A stretch of DNA of 8,452 nt. Origin: CBDUXP01 sp965371225 [NCBI: uncultured bacterium] (lineage in GTDB: Bacteria; Abyssobacteria; SURF-5; CBDUXP01). The stretch is taken from contig CBDUXP010000104.1 in NCBI GenBank assembly GCA_965371225.1, positions 1 to 8,452 on the forward strand, read 5' to 3'. Shown here piece by piece: positions 1 through 6,360 of this stretch (position 1 is the stretch's first letter; every line of letters begins with the position of its first letter). The notes below the pieces were generated by a model. That model saw only the letters and a list, made by a program, of their open reading frames with translations. It made no database searches and had not been told where the DNA came from. Position numbers and translations under genes: made by a program.

Positions 1-773
1 GCCGCGCCCGATCTGCACGCGCCTTCCCCGGCCCGCGGCCGTCGCCCCGCGCCGGGGCCCCCCGAGCCCCCGGCGCCCGGGCCCTCACCGCACCTCCTGC
101 GCGCGGCGCGCACCAGCGTTTCGACGTGGTACAGAGGCGCCAGGTTCCGCGTCGACACCACCGTCCGGCCCCGCTGCGACGCATCCAGCCCCATGCGAAA
201 GAGCGACTCGTCGTAACCCACGGGGATGACCTGCACGTCCACCGCGGGGGGATACGCGTGCGCGGCCTCCGCCAGATGGTCCGCCACCGCCACGACCCGG
301 TCCACGCCGTGCAGCACCCGCCCGGTCGCGCGCCGTACCGCCCGGCTGCGCTGCGGGAACACGAGCATGTCCGACCCGTGAAGCGACAGCACCACGGGCA
401 GGCGCAACCGCCGCCCGGCGGCGACCGCCAGCATGCCGCAGGGCACGGGGCCGTGCGCGTGGAGTAGCGCGGCGGGCGCGGCGGCGTGCGCCTCGGCAAT
501 GGCGCGGATCCCCGCGCGCCGGTACCGGAAGGCCCGCAGCGGAGTGATGCGCAGGTCGCCCAAGCGGGCGTCATGCCGCCCGAAGACGAAGCGGCGCACG
601 TCGACCTGCCCATCTTCGGCGCGGGTCGGACTGTCGCGATACAGGCGCGCCGCCACGGCGACGCTCGCCGTGCCCGCGGCCGCGAGCCGGCCGAGCAGTT
701 GCCGGTAGTTCTGGCCCTCGCGGCGACCGTGCGCGTCGTCCGGATACGCGGGCACCACGTGCAACACGCGCAT
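1..773 (-). CDS. GT4-family glycosyltransferase, partial (C-terminal part off the left edge)
   Basis: This is the last visible gene of the minus-strand operon, open from the ATG at 773 to the window edge (257 codons). I translated it by hand. It starts MRVLHVVPAYPDD, a typical GT-B N-terminal strand and loop. LHAHGP (about residues 104-109), SLHGSDM (130-136), RVVAVADHL (about 159-167), IPVGYDESLFR (183-193) and VVSTRNLAPLYHVETL (205-220) follow in the order seen in GT4 enzymes, which move a sugar from a nucleotide-sugar donor to an acceptor in the cytoplasm. The start overlaps the ATP-grasp stop by one base (TGATG), so coupled translation is likely. Full-length relatives are about 370-400 aa, so over a third is missing. 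After residue 225 the reading turns into Gly/Arg/Ala-rich residues unlike the family. A shifted frame fits better, so a frameshift or poor base calls near 90-110 are possible. Donor and acceptor are unknown. Confidence 0.82.
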   Translation of the reverse strand, partial: MRVLHVVPAYPDDAHGRREGQNYRQLLGRLAAAGTASVAVAARLYRDSPTRAEDGQVDVRRFVFGRHDARLGDLRITPLRAFRYRRAGIRAIAEAHAAAPAALLHAHGPVPCGMLAVAAGRRLRLPVVLSLHGSDMLVFPQRSRAVRRATGRVLHGVDRVVAVADHLAEAAHAYPPAVDVQVIPVGYDESLFRMGLDASQRGRTVVSTRNLAPLYHVETLVRAARRRCGEGPGAGGSGGPGAGRRPRAGEGACRSGA

Positions 774-1927
774 CAGCCGGCACCCGGCTGGGGCCGCCCG
801 TGGGGGGCACGCCACCGCCCGCGCGTCTGCCACAGGATGCCCGCCGCCTGCGCCACCTGCACCGCGTGCGGCAGCGGATCGCGCCAGCGCCAGTCTGACC
901 GTGCATGCGGATCGACCACGTCCGCAAACAGCCCGCGGGCCGCGGACCAGGAGGTGGCAGCCTGCGCCAGCGCGGCCGGGGCGGGCCAATGGACCCGGAC
1001 ACCACTGGGATAGTCCGCCGGTGGATCCACCGATTCCCCGCCGGCGAGCGCCACCGTCCAGCGCGGGAAGTGCAGCCCGCACGCCAGCGCCAGGTCCAGC
1101 GACCCCCAAAATTTCGTGTTGACCTCGAGCAAAACCAGTCGCCCCGACTCCGCCTCGCGCTTGCATTCCACCATAGCCGGCCCGTGCCACTCCAGCCGGT
1201 CGAGCAGCGCGCGGCCCACCTCGGCCAGCGGCGCATCGTGCGTCGATTCCGCACTCACGCTAATCCCACCGGTGGCGGGGTACTCGCGCCGGCGGCGGTG
1301 CGTGTACGACGCGACGCACCGGCCCCGGTCATACAGCGCAAAGAACCCGACCCCCTCTCCCCGCACGTACTCCTGCACCACCAGCGCGCCGTGGACGGGC
1401 AACCAGGAACGGACACGCGCCTCCGCCTCGCCGGGGGTATTCACGTACTGGATGACCCCGGAGCCTTGGGCCGCCTTGACGACGGCCGGAAAGCCGAACT
1501 CGGCCAGTTCGCCGGGAATCTCCTGGTCCGGGGCGCAGGTCACGGTGCGAGGCACCGCCAGCCCCGCAGCCGCGGCCGCCTCGCCCACCCGCCCTTTGTG
1601 CGAAGCCAGGTCCAGGGTCGGCGTGGGCGCGAGGCAGGTGCGGGCGGGCGCGAGCTGGTCCCGGGCCCGCGCCACCACGCGCGTGGTGAGGTCCTTCAGC
1701 GGCAAGACCACGTCGATACGATCGCGCTGGATGATGCGGCAGAGGTGGTCGACGAATCCGCCGGCCGCACTGTCATACGAGCGTCCACGGGCGCACGCGC
1801 GTGACCAACAGGCGGCGGCGAGCCAGGGGGCGGGCGACAGCAGGTGCACGGCGTGGCCGGCGGCGGACACGTCCCGCACCACCGGCAGCGCCTGCTTGGC
1901 TTGCCCGTCGCACACCAGCACGCGCAT
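773..1927 (-). CDS. ATP-grasp family ligase (carbamoyl-phosphate-synthase-like, COG3919-type)
   Basis: This 384-aa cytosolic protein has an ATP-grasp layout. A Rossmann-like preATP domain starts MRVLVCDGQAKQALPVV, with DVVLPLKD at 72-79. The nucleotide-binding part includes K111 (SHKGRVGEAA), FPAVVKAAQGSG with K151, and VVQEYVRGEG with E186. The acidic metal site is LLEVNTKFWGSLDLA, with E268 and N270. ATP-grasp enzymes activate a carboxylate as an acyl phosphate and join it to an amine, thiol or other nucleophile. Stand-alone members of this type often sit in surface polysaccharide clusters. Its ATG overlaps the upstream deacetylase stop by one base and its stop overlaps the next start, so it is a middle gene of a coupled operon. 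I infer that it decorates the saccharide made by the neighbours or prepares a precursor. The substrate cannot be assigned; the C-terminal 70 residues (after about 315) look lineage-specific. Confidence 0.85.
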   Translation of the reverse strand: MRVLVCDGQAKQALPVVRDVSAAGHAVHLLSPAPWLAAACWSRACARGRSYDSAAGGFVDHLCRIIQRDRIDVVLPLKDLTTRVVARARDQLAPARTCLAPTPTLDLASHKGRVGEAAAAAGLAVPRTVTCAPDQEIPGELAEFGFPAVVKAAQGSGVIQYVNTPGEAEARVRSWLPVHGALVVQEYVRGEGVGFFALYDRGRCVASYTHRRRREYPATGGISVSAESTHDAPLAEVGRALLDRLEWHGPAMVECKREAESGRLVLLEVNTKFWGSLDLALACGLHFPRWTVALAGGESVDPPADYPSGVRVHWPAPAALAQAATSWSAARGLFADVVDPHARSDWRWRDPLPHAVQVAQAAGILWQTRGRWRAPHGRPQPGAG

Positions 1928-3732
1928 CAGGCAGCGGCCGGCTCCGCCCGGAACTCCAACGGGCGTTCCGGACCCAACTCACCAATGGTGAACTCCAGGG
2001 CGTCCCCCTCGCGCCGCGTCTCCACGGGCGCCCCCCCGGCAAAGTCCACCCGGTCGGGGCGGACGCCCGCCACCGTAAAGGCGAGGCCCGCCAGAGGCTC
2101 GGGCGCGTCGATACGCCACTGCCACGCGGCGCCGTCGCGGCGGACCGTCCAGCGGAGCGCGGCGCGACTGCGCCACCACTCGACGAGGGCGCCGCACGGG
2201 CCCAGCCACGCCCCCCCCGCGCGCGCGCGCTGCACCATCCGCTCGTAGGTCAATCGCCAGGGATGCGCGGGGTCGGCGAAGAAGCGCTGATGCCAATCGG
2301 CCGCGCCGGCACCGCCGCTCAGGCGCAACTGATCGAGCACGCCGTCAAGCGTGGATTGGACCTGCTGGCTGGTGCTGCACTCCCGGTCGTAAAGTTGCCC
2401 GTCCATGAGCACCAGGGGCAGTTCCCACAGGGCCAGGCTCGCTTCCTCCTCCTCGTCCCACGGGTGGTACGGCAAGGCGAGGCCCGACCGGAATCCCGTC
2501 CGGTCGCGATAGCTCCAGCTTGTGTCGTACGTCAGGCCGGCCGCCGCCTGCACCCGCCACACCTCAGGCGCCTCCCCCTGGAGAAAGTGCTGGCGCACGC
2601 CGCCCACGGATTGCCCAATGCAGTGCTCCAGCGCTTCCCGCTCGGCGGCCAGTAGCGCGGCATCCCGATGGGAGAGGTAGCTCCCGTGCAGGCCCACCTC
2701 GCACCCGTGGTCGATCAAGTAGGCACTGCTCCCCCGCACCCGCCCATCGGAGAGGCCATAGTCCGGGTCATAAAGTCTGCTCATCAAACCATTTGTCCTA
2801 GCCGACTTACTGTAAAAGTAGAAAGACGACCGCACCCCGAGGGCTTCATCGGCGGCCTGACATTCCTCGACGGCCCAGAAGTCCGCCCGGGCGCCGGCGC
2901 GAACCCCGTCCGCGATGGCGGCGATGGCCCGGCCGGGTGCCCGTTGGGCAAGGGCGAGTGCGGCCCGGCGGCCCGCATGCCGGACCTGCTTGAGCAGGTG
3001 AACCGGGGTGCGCCGGGCCACATCCACATCGTGGCTGAGCGCCAGCGCCCAGGTCTTGCCCTCCGGGTAGCGCGCCGCCGCCACCCGGGGAATGCCCGCC
3101 TCGCGCGCGAGCCAGTCGCAGCACCACCGCAGAGCGGACAACCCATGATTGGCCCAGGGAAACTTCACCAGGTGCTCCGGCTCCCCCGTCCGCGCGTACA
3201 AGCCCGCCACCGGATGGCCCGCCAAAGCCAGCGCCCGGTCACGGCCGGCCCCCAACGCCCGCACCAGCAGCGTCCCCAGGTCGCTGCCCACGTACACGGC
3301 CGGTTGGCGCCCGCCCCGGGGCTGGAGCCCCACCACGACTGGGGTGCCCGCCGCGGTATGCGCCAGTTCAATCGCCCCCGGCAGGGTGACCGGTTCCTCA
3401 TACCCCAGCAGCGGAATCGCCGGCCCCGCCTCGTCCAGCGCGTGGGCCAGCACCAGCTCGGTGGGTCGCACGGCGCCCGCGCGGCGCATGCGCCGCGGCA
3501 GGTCCGGCCGCCCGTCATCGCTCCACACACTCACATCCGTCCGGGCCAGCCACAGGAGGGGCAACGTCGGGTGGGGTTCGGGCGGGGTCGGCCCCCAGTC
3601 GAGCAGAATCGCGTCCGGCGGCGGGGTGGCGGTCAGCGGCTGGACCGGTTCCCAGCCGGACCACTGGGCCAGAAGATTGCCCACGGCGGCGACCGGAGCC
3701 GGCACCGGCGTTCCCCCCCACAGCAGGTGCAT
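1927..3732 (-). CDS. Polysaccharide deacetylase-like (NodB-fold) protein with extra N- and C-terminal domains
   Basis: This is a 601-aa protein. The middle (about 225-450) is a carbohydrate esterase 4/NodB-like domain. LSHDVD (232-237) carries the catalytic and metal aspartates, EVGLHGSYLSH (345-355) has H349 as the metal-ligand candidate, VRQHF has R380, and TYDTSW lies at 401-406. In this subgroup the usual second histidine of H-x3-H is not at its normal place (H349-G-S-Y-L), so metal binding may differ or activity may be altered. Residues 1-220 match no domain I recognise but are well ordered (YVGSDLGTLLVRALG, FPWANHGLSALRWCCDWL). Residues about 520-600 look like a small beta-rich domain. 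No signal peptide is visible, unlike secreted deacetylases, so it may act on a cytoplasmic or lipid-linked glycan. The ATG at 3732 lies 27 bp after the GT2 stop; its stop overlaps the ATP-grasp start by one base. Confidence 0.82.
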   Translation of the reverse strand: MHLLWGGTPVPAPVAAVGNLLAQWSGWEPVQPLTATPPPDAILLDWGPTPPEPHPTLPLLWLARTDVSVWSDDGRPDLPRRMRRAGAVRPTELVLAHALDEAGPAIPLLGYEEPVTLPGAIELAHTAAGTPVVVGLQPRGGRQPAVYVGSDLGTLLVRALGAGRDRALALAGHPVAGLYARTGEPEHLVKFPWANHGLSALRWCCDWLAREAGIPRVAAARYPEGKTWALALSHDVDVARRTPVHLLKQVRHAGRRAALALAQRAPGRAIAAIADGVRAGARADFWAVEECQAADEALGVRSSFYFYSKSARTNGLMSRLYDPDYGLSDGRVRGSSAYLIDHGCEVGLHGSYLSHRDAALLAAEREALEHCIGQSVGGVRQHFLQGEAPEVWRVQAAAGLTYDTSWSYRDRTGFRSGLALPYHPWDEEEEASLALWELPLVLMDGQLYDRECSTSQQVQSTLDGVLDQLRLSGGAGAADWHQRFFADPAHPWRLTYERMVQRARAGGAWLGPCGALVEWWRSRAALRWTVRRDGAAWQWRIDAPEPLAGLAFTVAGVRPDRVDFAGGAPVETRREGDALEFTIGELGPERPLEFRAEPAAA

Positions 3733-3759
3733 CGCGACGTGCTTGCGCCCGGCCGGCGG

Positions 3760-4755
3760 TCAGCGCCGGCCGGCTTCCAGCAGCGCCTCCAGGCGCCGGT
3801 TCTCCATCTGCACCCGGTACATCTCCTTGCGGAGCGCCACGAGCTGGGTGCCGATCAGCCCGAGGGACAGGAACTGCAATCCGCCGATGGCCGAGACCAC
3901 GAACACGGTCACCAGGGGCCGGGTGGGGTTGAACACCTCACGGACGTACGCGGAGAGCAGAATGGCCCCCACCACGAACGCGATGGCGAGGAACGCCACG
4001 CCGAGCAGACCGAACAGGAGCATGGGCTTCTCCAAATACGAGAACATCAGATGGCTGCGCACCGTCTGGCCCAAGCGGAACTTGGAGCGCCCCCCGGCGC
4101 GGCCCCGCAACTGCGCGGGGAATTCGCGCGCGTGAAAGCCCAGGGCCAGCGCTTTGCTGAGGATTTCCAGGTGGATTTCTTTCCCGTCGGATTCCAAGTC
4201 CAGCGCGTCGATCACCTCCCGCTTGTACGCGCGGAACATCTGGGTGACGGTGCTGAAGTTGCCGCTCATGACCAGATTGAGCACCCGATTGCCCAGGCGG
4301 CTGATGGCGAGCCGGCCCACCGGCACCCCGGCCGTGCTCCCCCCCGGCATGTACGGGGACGCGAGGGCCACGTGCAGGCCGGGGTACGTCTCCAACGCCT
4401 CCACCATGGTGAGGATCAGGGCGGGGTCGTAGCTGAGGTCCGCCTCGATGGTGACCAGATAGTCGCCCCGCGCATGCGCGAACCCGGTGCGCAGGCCGGC
4501 GCCGCGGCCCTGATTGGCCGGATGGTTCAGGAGCCGGAAGCGCGGATCCCGAGTGCAGATGGCCTCGGCCGCCGCCTGGGTGCCGTCCGTGCTGCCGTCA
4601 TTGACGAAGATGACTTCCCAGTCCCGCGGGCTGCCTTCCAGGACTGCGGTGAGCTGCGCCGCCGTGTCCGCGATCGTCTCCACCTCGTTATACATGGGCG
4701 AGATAACGGTCAGCATGGGTGGCGCGCCGGTGGGCGCGGGAGCGAATTCGGGCAT
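3760..4755 (-). CDS. GT2-family (DPM1/polyprenyl-phosphate-sugar-synthase-like) glycosyltransferase with two C-terminal membrane helices
   Basis: This is a 331-aa protein if it starts at the ATG at 4755. It has a GT-A fold: LTVISPMYNE near the start, FVNDGSTDG with the donor-binding NDG at about 52-54, GRGAGLRTGFAHARGDY before the metal-binding EAD (104-106), and then QMFRAYKREV. Two hydrophobic helices follow at about 244-270 and 282-308, and a charged tail (RKEMYRVQMENRRLEALLEAGRR) that may form a short coiled coil. Such enzymes move a sugar to polyprenyl phosphate or a membrane acceptor at the inner membrane face. Another in-frame ATG at 4788 would add 11 residues. I prefer 4755: it has a weak GAAGAA ribosome site, and the promoter's predicted start point lies about 36 nt upstream but only about 3 nt before 4788. 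The frame stays open to 5022, but that part overlaps moaB and its promoter. First gene of the operon. Confidence 0.88.
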   Translation of the reverse strand: MPEFAPAPTGAPPMLTVISPMYNEVETIADTAAQLTAVLEGSPRDWEVIFVNDGSTDGTQAAAEAICTRDPRFRLLNHPANQGRGAGLRTGFAHARGDYLVTIEADLSYDPALILTMVEALETYPGLHVALASPYMPGGSTAGVPVGRLAISRLGNRVLNLVMSGNFSTVTQMFRAYKREVIDALDLESDGKEIHLEILSKALALGFHAREFPAQLRGRAGGRSKFRLGQTVRSHLMFSYLEKPMLLFGLLGVAFLAIAFVVGAILLSAYVREVFNPTRPLVTVFVVSAIGGLQFLSLGLIGTQLVALRKEMYRVQMENRRLEALLEAGRR

Positions 4756-4793
4756 TTCTTCGCCCGACGGCCGCAGCGACCCGACCATCGGCG

Positions 4794-4806
4794 TGCTATG
4801 GTAGCA
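4794..4806. promoter_or_regulatory. Palindromic divergent promoter with overlapping extended -10 elements
   Basis: The 13-bp sequence TGCTATGGTAGCA is a palindrome (TGCTA-TGG-TAGCA). On the plus strand it gives TGC-TATGGT, an extended -10 (TGn plus TAnnnT), for moaB. On the minus strand it gives TGC-TACCAT for the glycan operon. Both predicted start points fall about 7 nt beyond the hexamers. That leaves leaders of about 35 nt to the moaB GTG (4844) and about 36 nt to the GT2 ATG (4755). No good -35 hexamer is correctly spaced for either direction, which is acceptable for extended -10 promoters. Confidence 0.55.
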
Positions 4807-4843
4807 TGCGCAACAGGTTGACACCAGCGAGGTTGCAACTATC

Positions 4844-5344
4844 GTGAGCGAACGAACGCACAAAGCGGCGGCCCCCCAGAGTCTCCCGTGCCAGATCCTG
4901 ACCGTCTCGGACACCCGGACGCTGGAGACGGACAAGAGCGGCGCCCTCATCGCAGAATTATTGCAGGCGGCGGGCCACACCGTGACCGGCCGCAGCGTGG
5001 TGCCCGATGATCCCCCGGCCATTCAGGAACGGGTGCTGGCGTGGGTACGCGAGGGGGTGCCGGTGGTGCTGACCAACGGCGGGACCGGGATCGCCGCGCG
5101 GGACACCACTTACGAGGCGCTCTCGGCGATCATCGAGAAGCCCCTGGACGGCTTTGGCGAACTCTTCCGGATGCTCAGCTACGAGGAGATTGGCGCGGCG
5201 GCCATGCTCAGCCGCGCGGTGGCCGGCGTGGCGGGCCGCACCCTCATCATCGCCATGCCCGGCTCCAGCGGCGGCGTGCGTACCGCCATGGAGAAGCTCG
5301 TTATCCCCGAGCTGGGACACCTGGTCCAGCAGATCAACGCGTAA
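4844..5344 (+). CDS. moaB: Molybdenum cofactor biosynthesis protein MoaB (MoaB/MogA family)
   Basis: This 166-aa cytosolic protein belongs to the MoaB/MogA family, which binds molybdopterin and adenylylates it during molybdenum or tungsten cofactor synthesis. Family marks are ILTVSDTR (18-25), the molybdopterin-binding loop LTNGGTGIAARDTT (76-89, with D87), GFGELFRMLSYEEIG (103-117) and MPGSSGGV (138-145). Its length is close to MoaB proteins of 165-180 aa. The start is GTG, with a weak GAGG 11 nt upstream; an in-frame TAG at 4802-4804 and the absence of any other good start nearby support it. It faces away from the glycan operon across a shared promoter region. No other molybdopterin gene is in the window, so it is separated from the rest of that pathway here. 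MogA is a less likely label; the two differ mainly in context. Confidence 0.92.
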   Translation: MSERTHKAAAPQSLPCQILTVSDTRTLETDKSGALIAELLQAAGHTVTGRSVVPDDPPAIQERVLAWVREGVPVVLTNGGTGIAARDTTYEALSAIIEKPLDGFGELFRMLSYEEIGAAAMLSRAVAGVAGRTLIIAMPGSSGGVRTAMEKLVIPELGHLVQQINA

Positions 5345-5359
5345 ATCACGGAAGGCGGT

Positions 5360-5374
5360 TGCGCCGCAGGCGCA
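5360..5374. other. Small perfect hairpin in the moaB/DJ-1 gap
   Basis: TGCGCC, a GCA loop and GGCGCA form a perfect 6-bp stem 16 bp after the moaB stop. There is no T-run after it, so it is not a classic intrinsic terminator. It could slow or partly end moaB transcription or protect the mRNA 3' end. Confidence 0.3.
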
Positions 5375-5398
5375 GAGTCGGGTCCCGGGCCGGGCGGG

Positions 5399-5404
5399 TA
5401 CAAT
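5399..5404 (+). promoter_or_regulatory. Possible -10 box (TACAAT) for the DJ-1-family gene
   Basis: TACAAT matches the TATAAT consensus at five of six positions and lies 7 nt before the ATG at 5412, so a transcript from it would start at or next to that ATG and be leaderless. No -35-like hexamer is seen 16-18 bp upstream. The ATG at 5403 overlaps this box, which bears on the start choice. Confidence 0.3.
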
Positions 5405-5411
5405 GTCGCCT

Positions 5412-5987
5412 ATGCCACGCGTCCTGGTCTGCATCGCGCCGGGGTTTGAGGACATCGAAGCGATCACGCCGATCGACGTCCTGCGGCGGGCGGGGTGCGA
5501 GGTGGTGGTCGCCGGGCTGCTGGCCGGGCCGATCACCAGTTCGCGGGGGCTGACCATCTGCCCCGACGCGCCCCTGGACGCGATCGTCCACGAAGAGTTC
5601 GATGCCATCGTGTTGCCGGGCGGCATGCCGGGCGCGGCGCACCTGCGCGACGACCCGCGCGTCATCGGGCTGCTGCAGCGGCACGCGGAACGGAACCGGA
5701 TCACCGCCGCCATCTGTGCGGGTCCCATCGCCCTGCACCAGGCCGGCCTGTTGAAAGACAAAGTGGTCACGAGCCACCCCACCGTCCAGCGCGACTTGAC
5801 CGACGCGGCGGAGTATTCCGAAGCGCGCGTGGTGGTGGACGGGCAGGTGATTACGAGCCGCGGGCCGGGCACGGCCATGGAATTCGCGTTTCAGCTCGTG
5901 GTCGCCCTCTGCGGTGCCGACAAAGCCGCCGAGGTCAACGCGCCCATGTTCGGCCGCATCGACGGCGTGCCGGTAGGCGAGACTTGA
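5412..5987 (+). CDS. DJ-1/PfpI (ThiJ) family protein, DJ-1 subgroup
   Basis: This 191-aa protein aligns with DJ-1/YajL proteins (about 190 aa) along its whole length. PRVLVCIAPGFEDIEAI opens it, with E16 at the place of human DJ-1 E18. SSRGLTICPD (43-52) and IVLPGGMPGA (66-75) follow. The nucleophile elbow AAICAGP has C102 (human C106), TSHP has H122 (human H126), and SRGPGTAMEFA closes it at 149-159. These proteins respond to oxidation at the cysteine and are reported to remove methylglyoxal or its adducts, though the exact activity is disputed. Another ATG at 5403 would give MSPMPRV. I prefer 5412, where the family's N-terminus normally begins and which fits the -10-like box. It lies 67 bp after moaB and may be co-transcribed with it. 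No functional tie to molybdopterin is evident. Confidence 0.9.
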   Translation: MPRVLVCIAPGFEDIEAITPIDVLRRAGCEVVVAGLLAGPITSSRGLTICPDAPLDAIVHEEFDAIVLPGGMPGAAHLRDDPRVIGLLQRHAERNRITAAICAGPIALHQAGLLKDKVVTSHPTVQRDLTDAAEYSEARVVVDGQVITSRGPGTAMEFAFQLVVALCGADKAAEVNAPMFGRIDGVPVGET

Positions 5988-6273
5988 ACCGCCAAAGTCG
6001 CTGAACCGCCAAGACGCCAAGATCGCCAAGGAGGAATAGAGAACCACCAAGACACCAAGAACACCGAGGGTAAGGAAGGAAGAAAGAAAGAAGGAAATCG
6101 AAAAACCTTCCACCAAGGCCACGAAGAAATACGAAGATGAGTGGATTCCTCGTGGCACACGGGCTGTTGCCCATCGTGCGCGTTCCTCTTCGTGATTCTT
6201 GGTGTGCTTCGTGGACAGTTTCTTGGGGTTCTCTTTTTTGTCTTACCTTGGCGCTCTTGGCGTCTTGGCGGTT
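5987..6273 (+). repeat. Long hairpin-forming intergenic repeat, copy A (287 bp)
   Basis: This copy fills the first two-thirds of the 429-bp gap after the DJ-1 gene. Terminal inverted repeats of 28 bp (6004-6031 and 6246-6273) pair at 27 of 28 positions and are made of a 9-nt period, CGCCAAGAC with variants. A second, weaker tandem of ACCAAGA-type units lies at about 6042-6067. A polypurine tract of AAGG/AAAG units follows at about 6070-6105. Positions 6098-6273 are the 176-nt core shared without gaps with copy B. An extra half unit (AACCGCCAAAG) lies at 5987-5997, touching the last base of the DJ-1 stop codon. No protein frame here is credible. It could be a MITE-like mobile repeat, a REP/BIME-like structure or a structured RNA; no target duplication is visible. 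Confidence 0.85.
6155..6181 (+). other. Apical hairpin of repeat copy A
   Basis: GCACACG (6155-6161) pairs with CGTGCGC (6175-6181) at six of seven positions. GGC (6162-6164) and GCC (6169-6171) form an inner stem with loop TGTT and a CAT bulge on the 3' side. The hairpin sits near the middle of the long inverted repeat, where the tip of a folded transcript would be. Confidence 0.5.
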
Positions 6274-6281
6274 CACCGTCG

Positions 6282-6303
6282 GGGCGGACCCGCGTGTCCG
6301 CCC
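6282..6303. other. GC-rich perfect hairpin between repeat A and the membrane-protein gene
   Basis: GGGCGGAC (6282-6289) and GTCCGCCC (6296-6303) form a perfect 8-bp stem around a 6-nt loop (CCGCGT). It lies 9 bp beyond repeat A and has no counterpart beside copy B. There is no T-run. It is followed by CCTGCACC direct repeats (6330-6337, 6350-6357) and a 5-bp GCAGG/CCTGC hairpin (6339-6354), so the stretch 6274-6360 looks like a second, unrelated repeat type. Confidence 0.5.
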
Positions 6304-6360
6304 TCCGCGGAGCGACACCCGGGTTGGCCCCTGCACCAGCAGGAGTGCGCCTGCACCGCA

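Noticed and set aside
2668-4821. Plus-strand open frame of 717 codons
   Set aside because: It is antisense to the deacetylase and GT2 genes, lacks any family motif, is rich in Arg/His/Gln/Gly, and is explained by high-GC codon use on the other strand.
4818-4823. Perfect TTGACA as a -35 box for moaB
   Set aside because: A correctly spaced -10 would overlap the GTG start codon (TATCGT at 4840-4845), placing transcription inside the gene. The extended -10 at 4794 fits better.
4756-5022. N-terminal extension of the GT2 gene to 5022
   Set aside because: It would overlap moaB and the shared promoter region on the opposite strand; the GT-A fold begins just after 4755.
5987-6067. CRISPR array, because of repeated CGCCAAGA units
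   Set aside because: The units are only about 9 nt, without spacers of regular length, and no cas gene is present.
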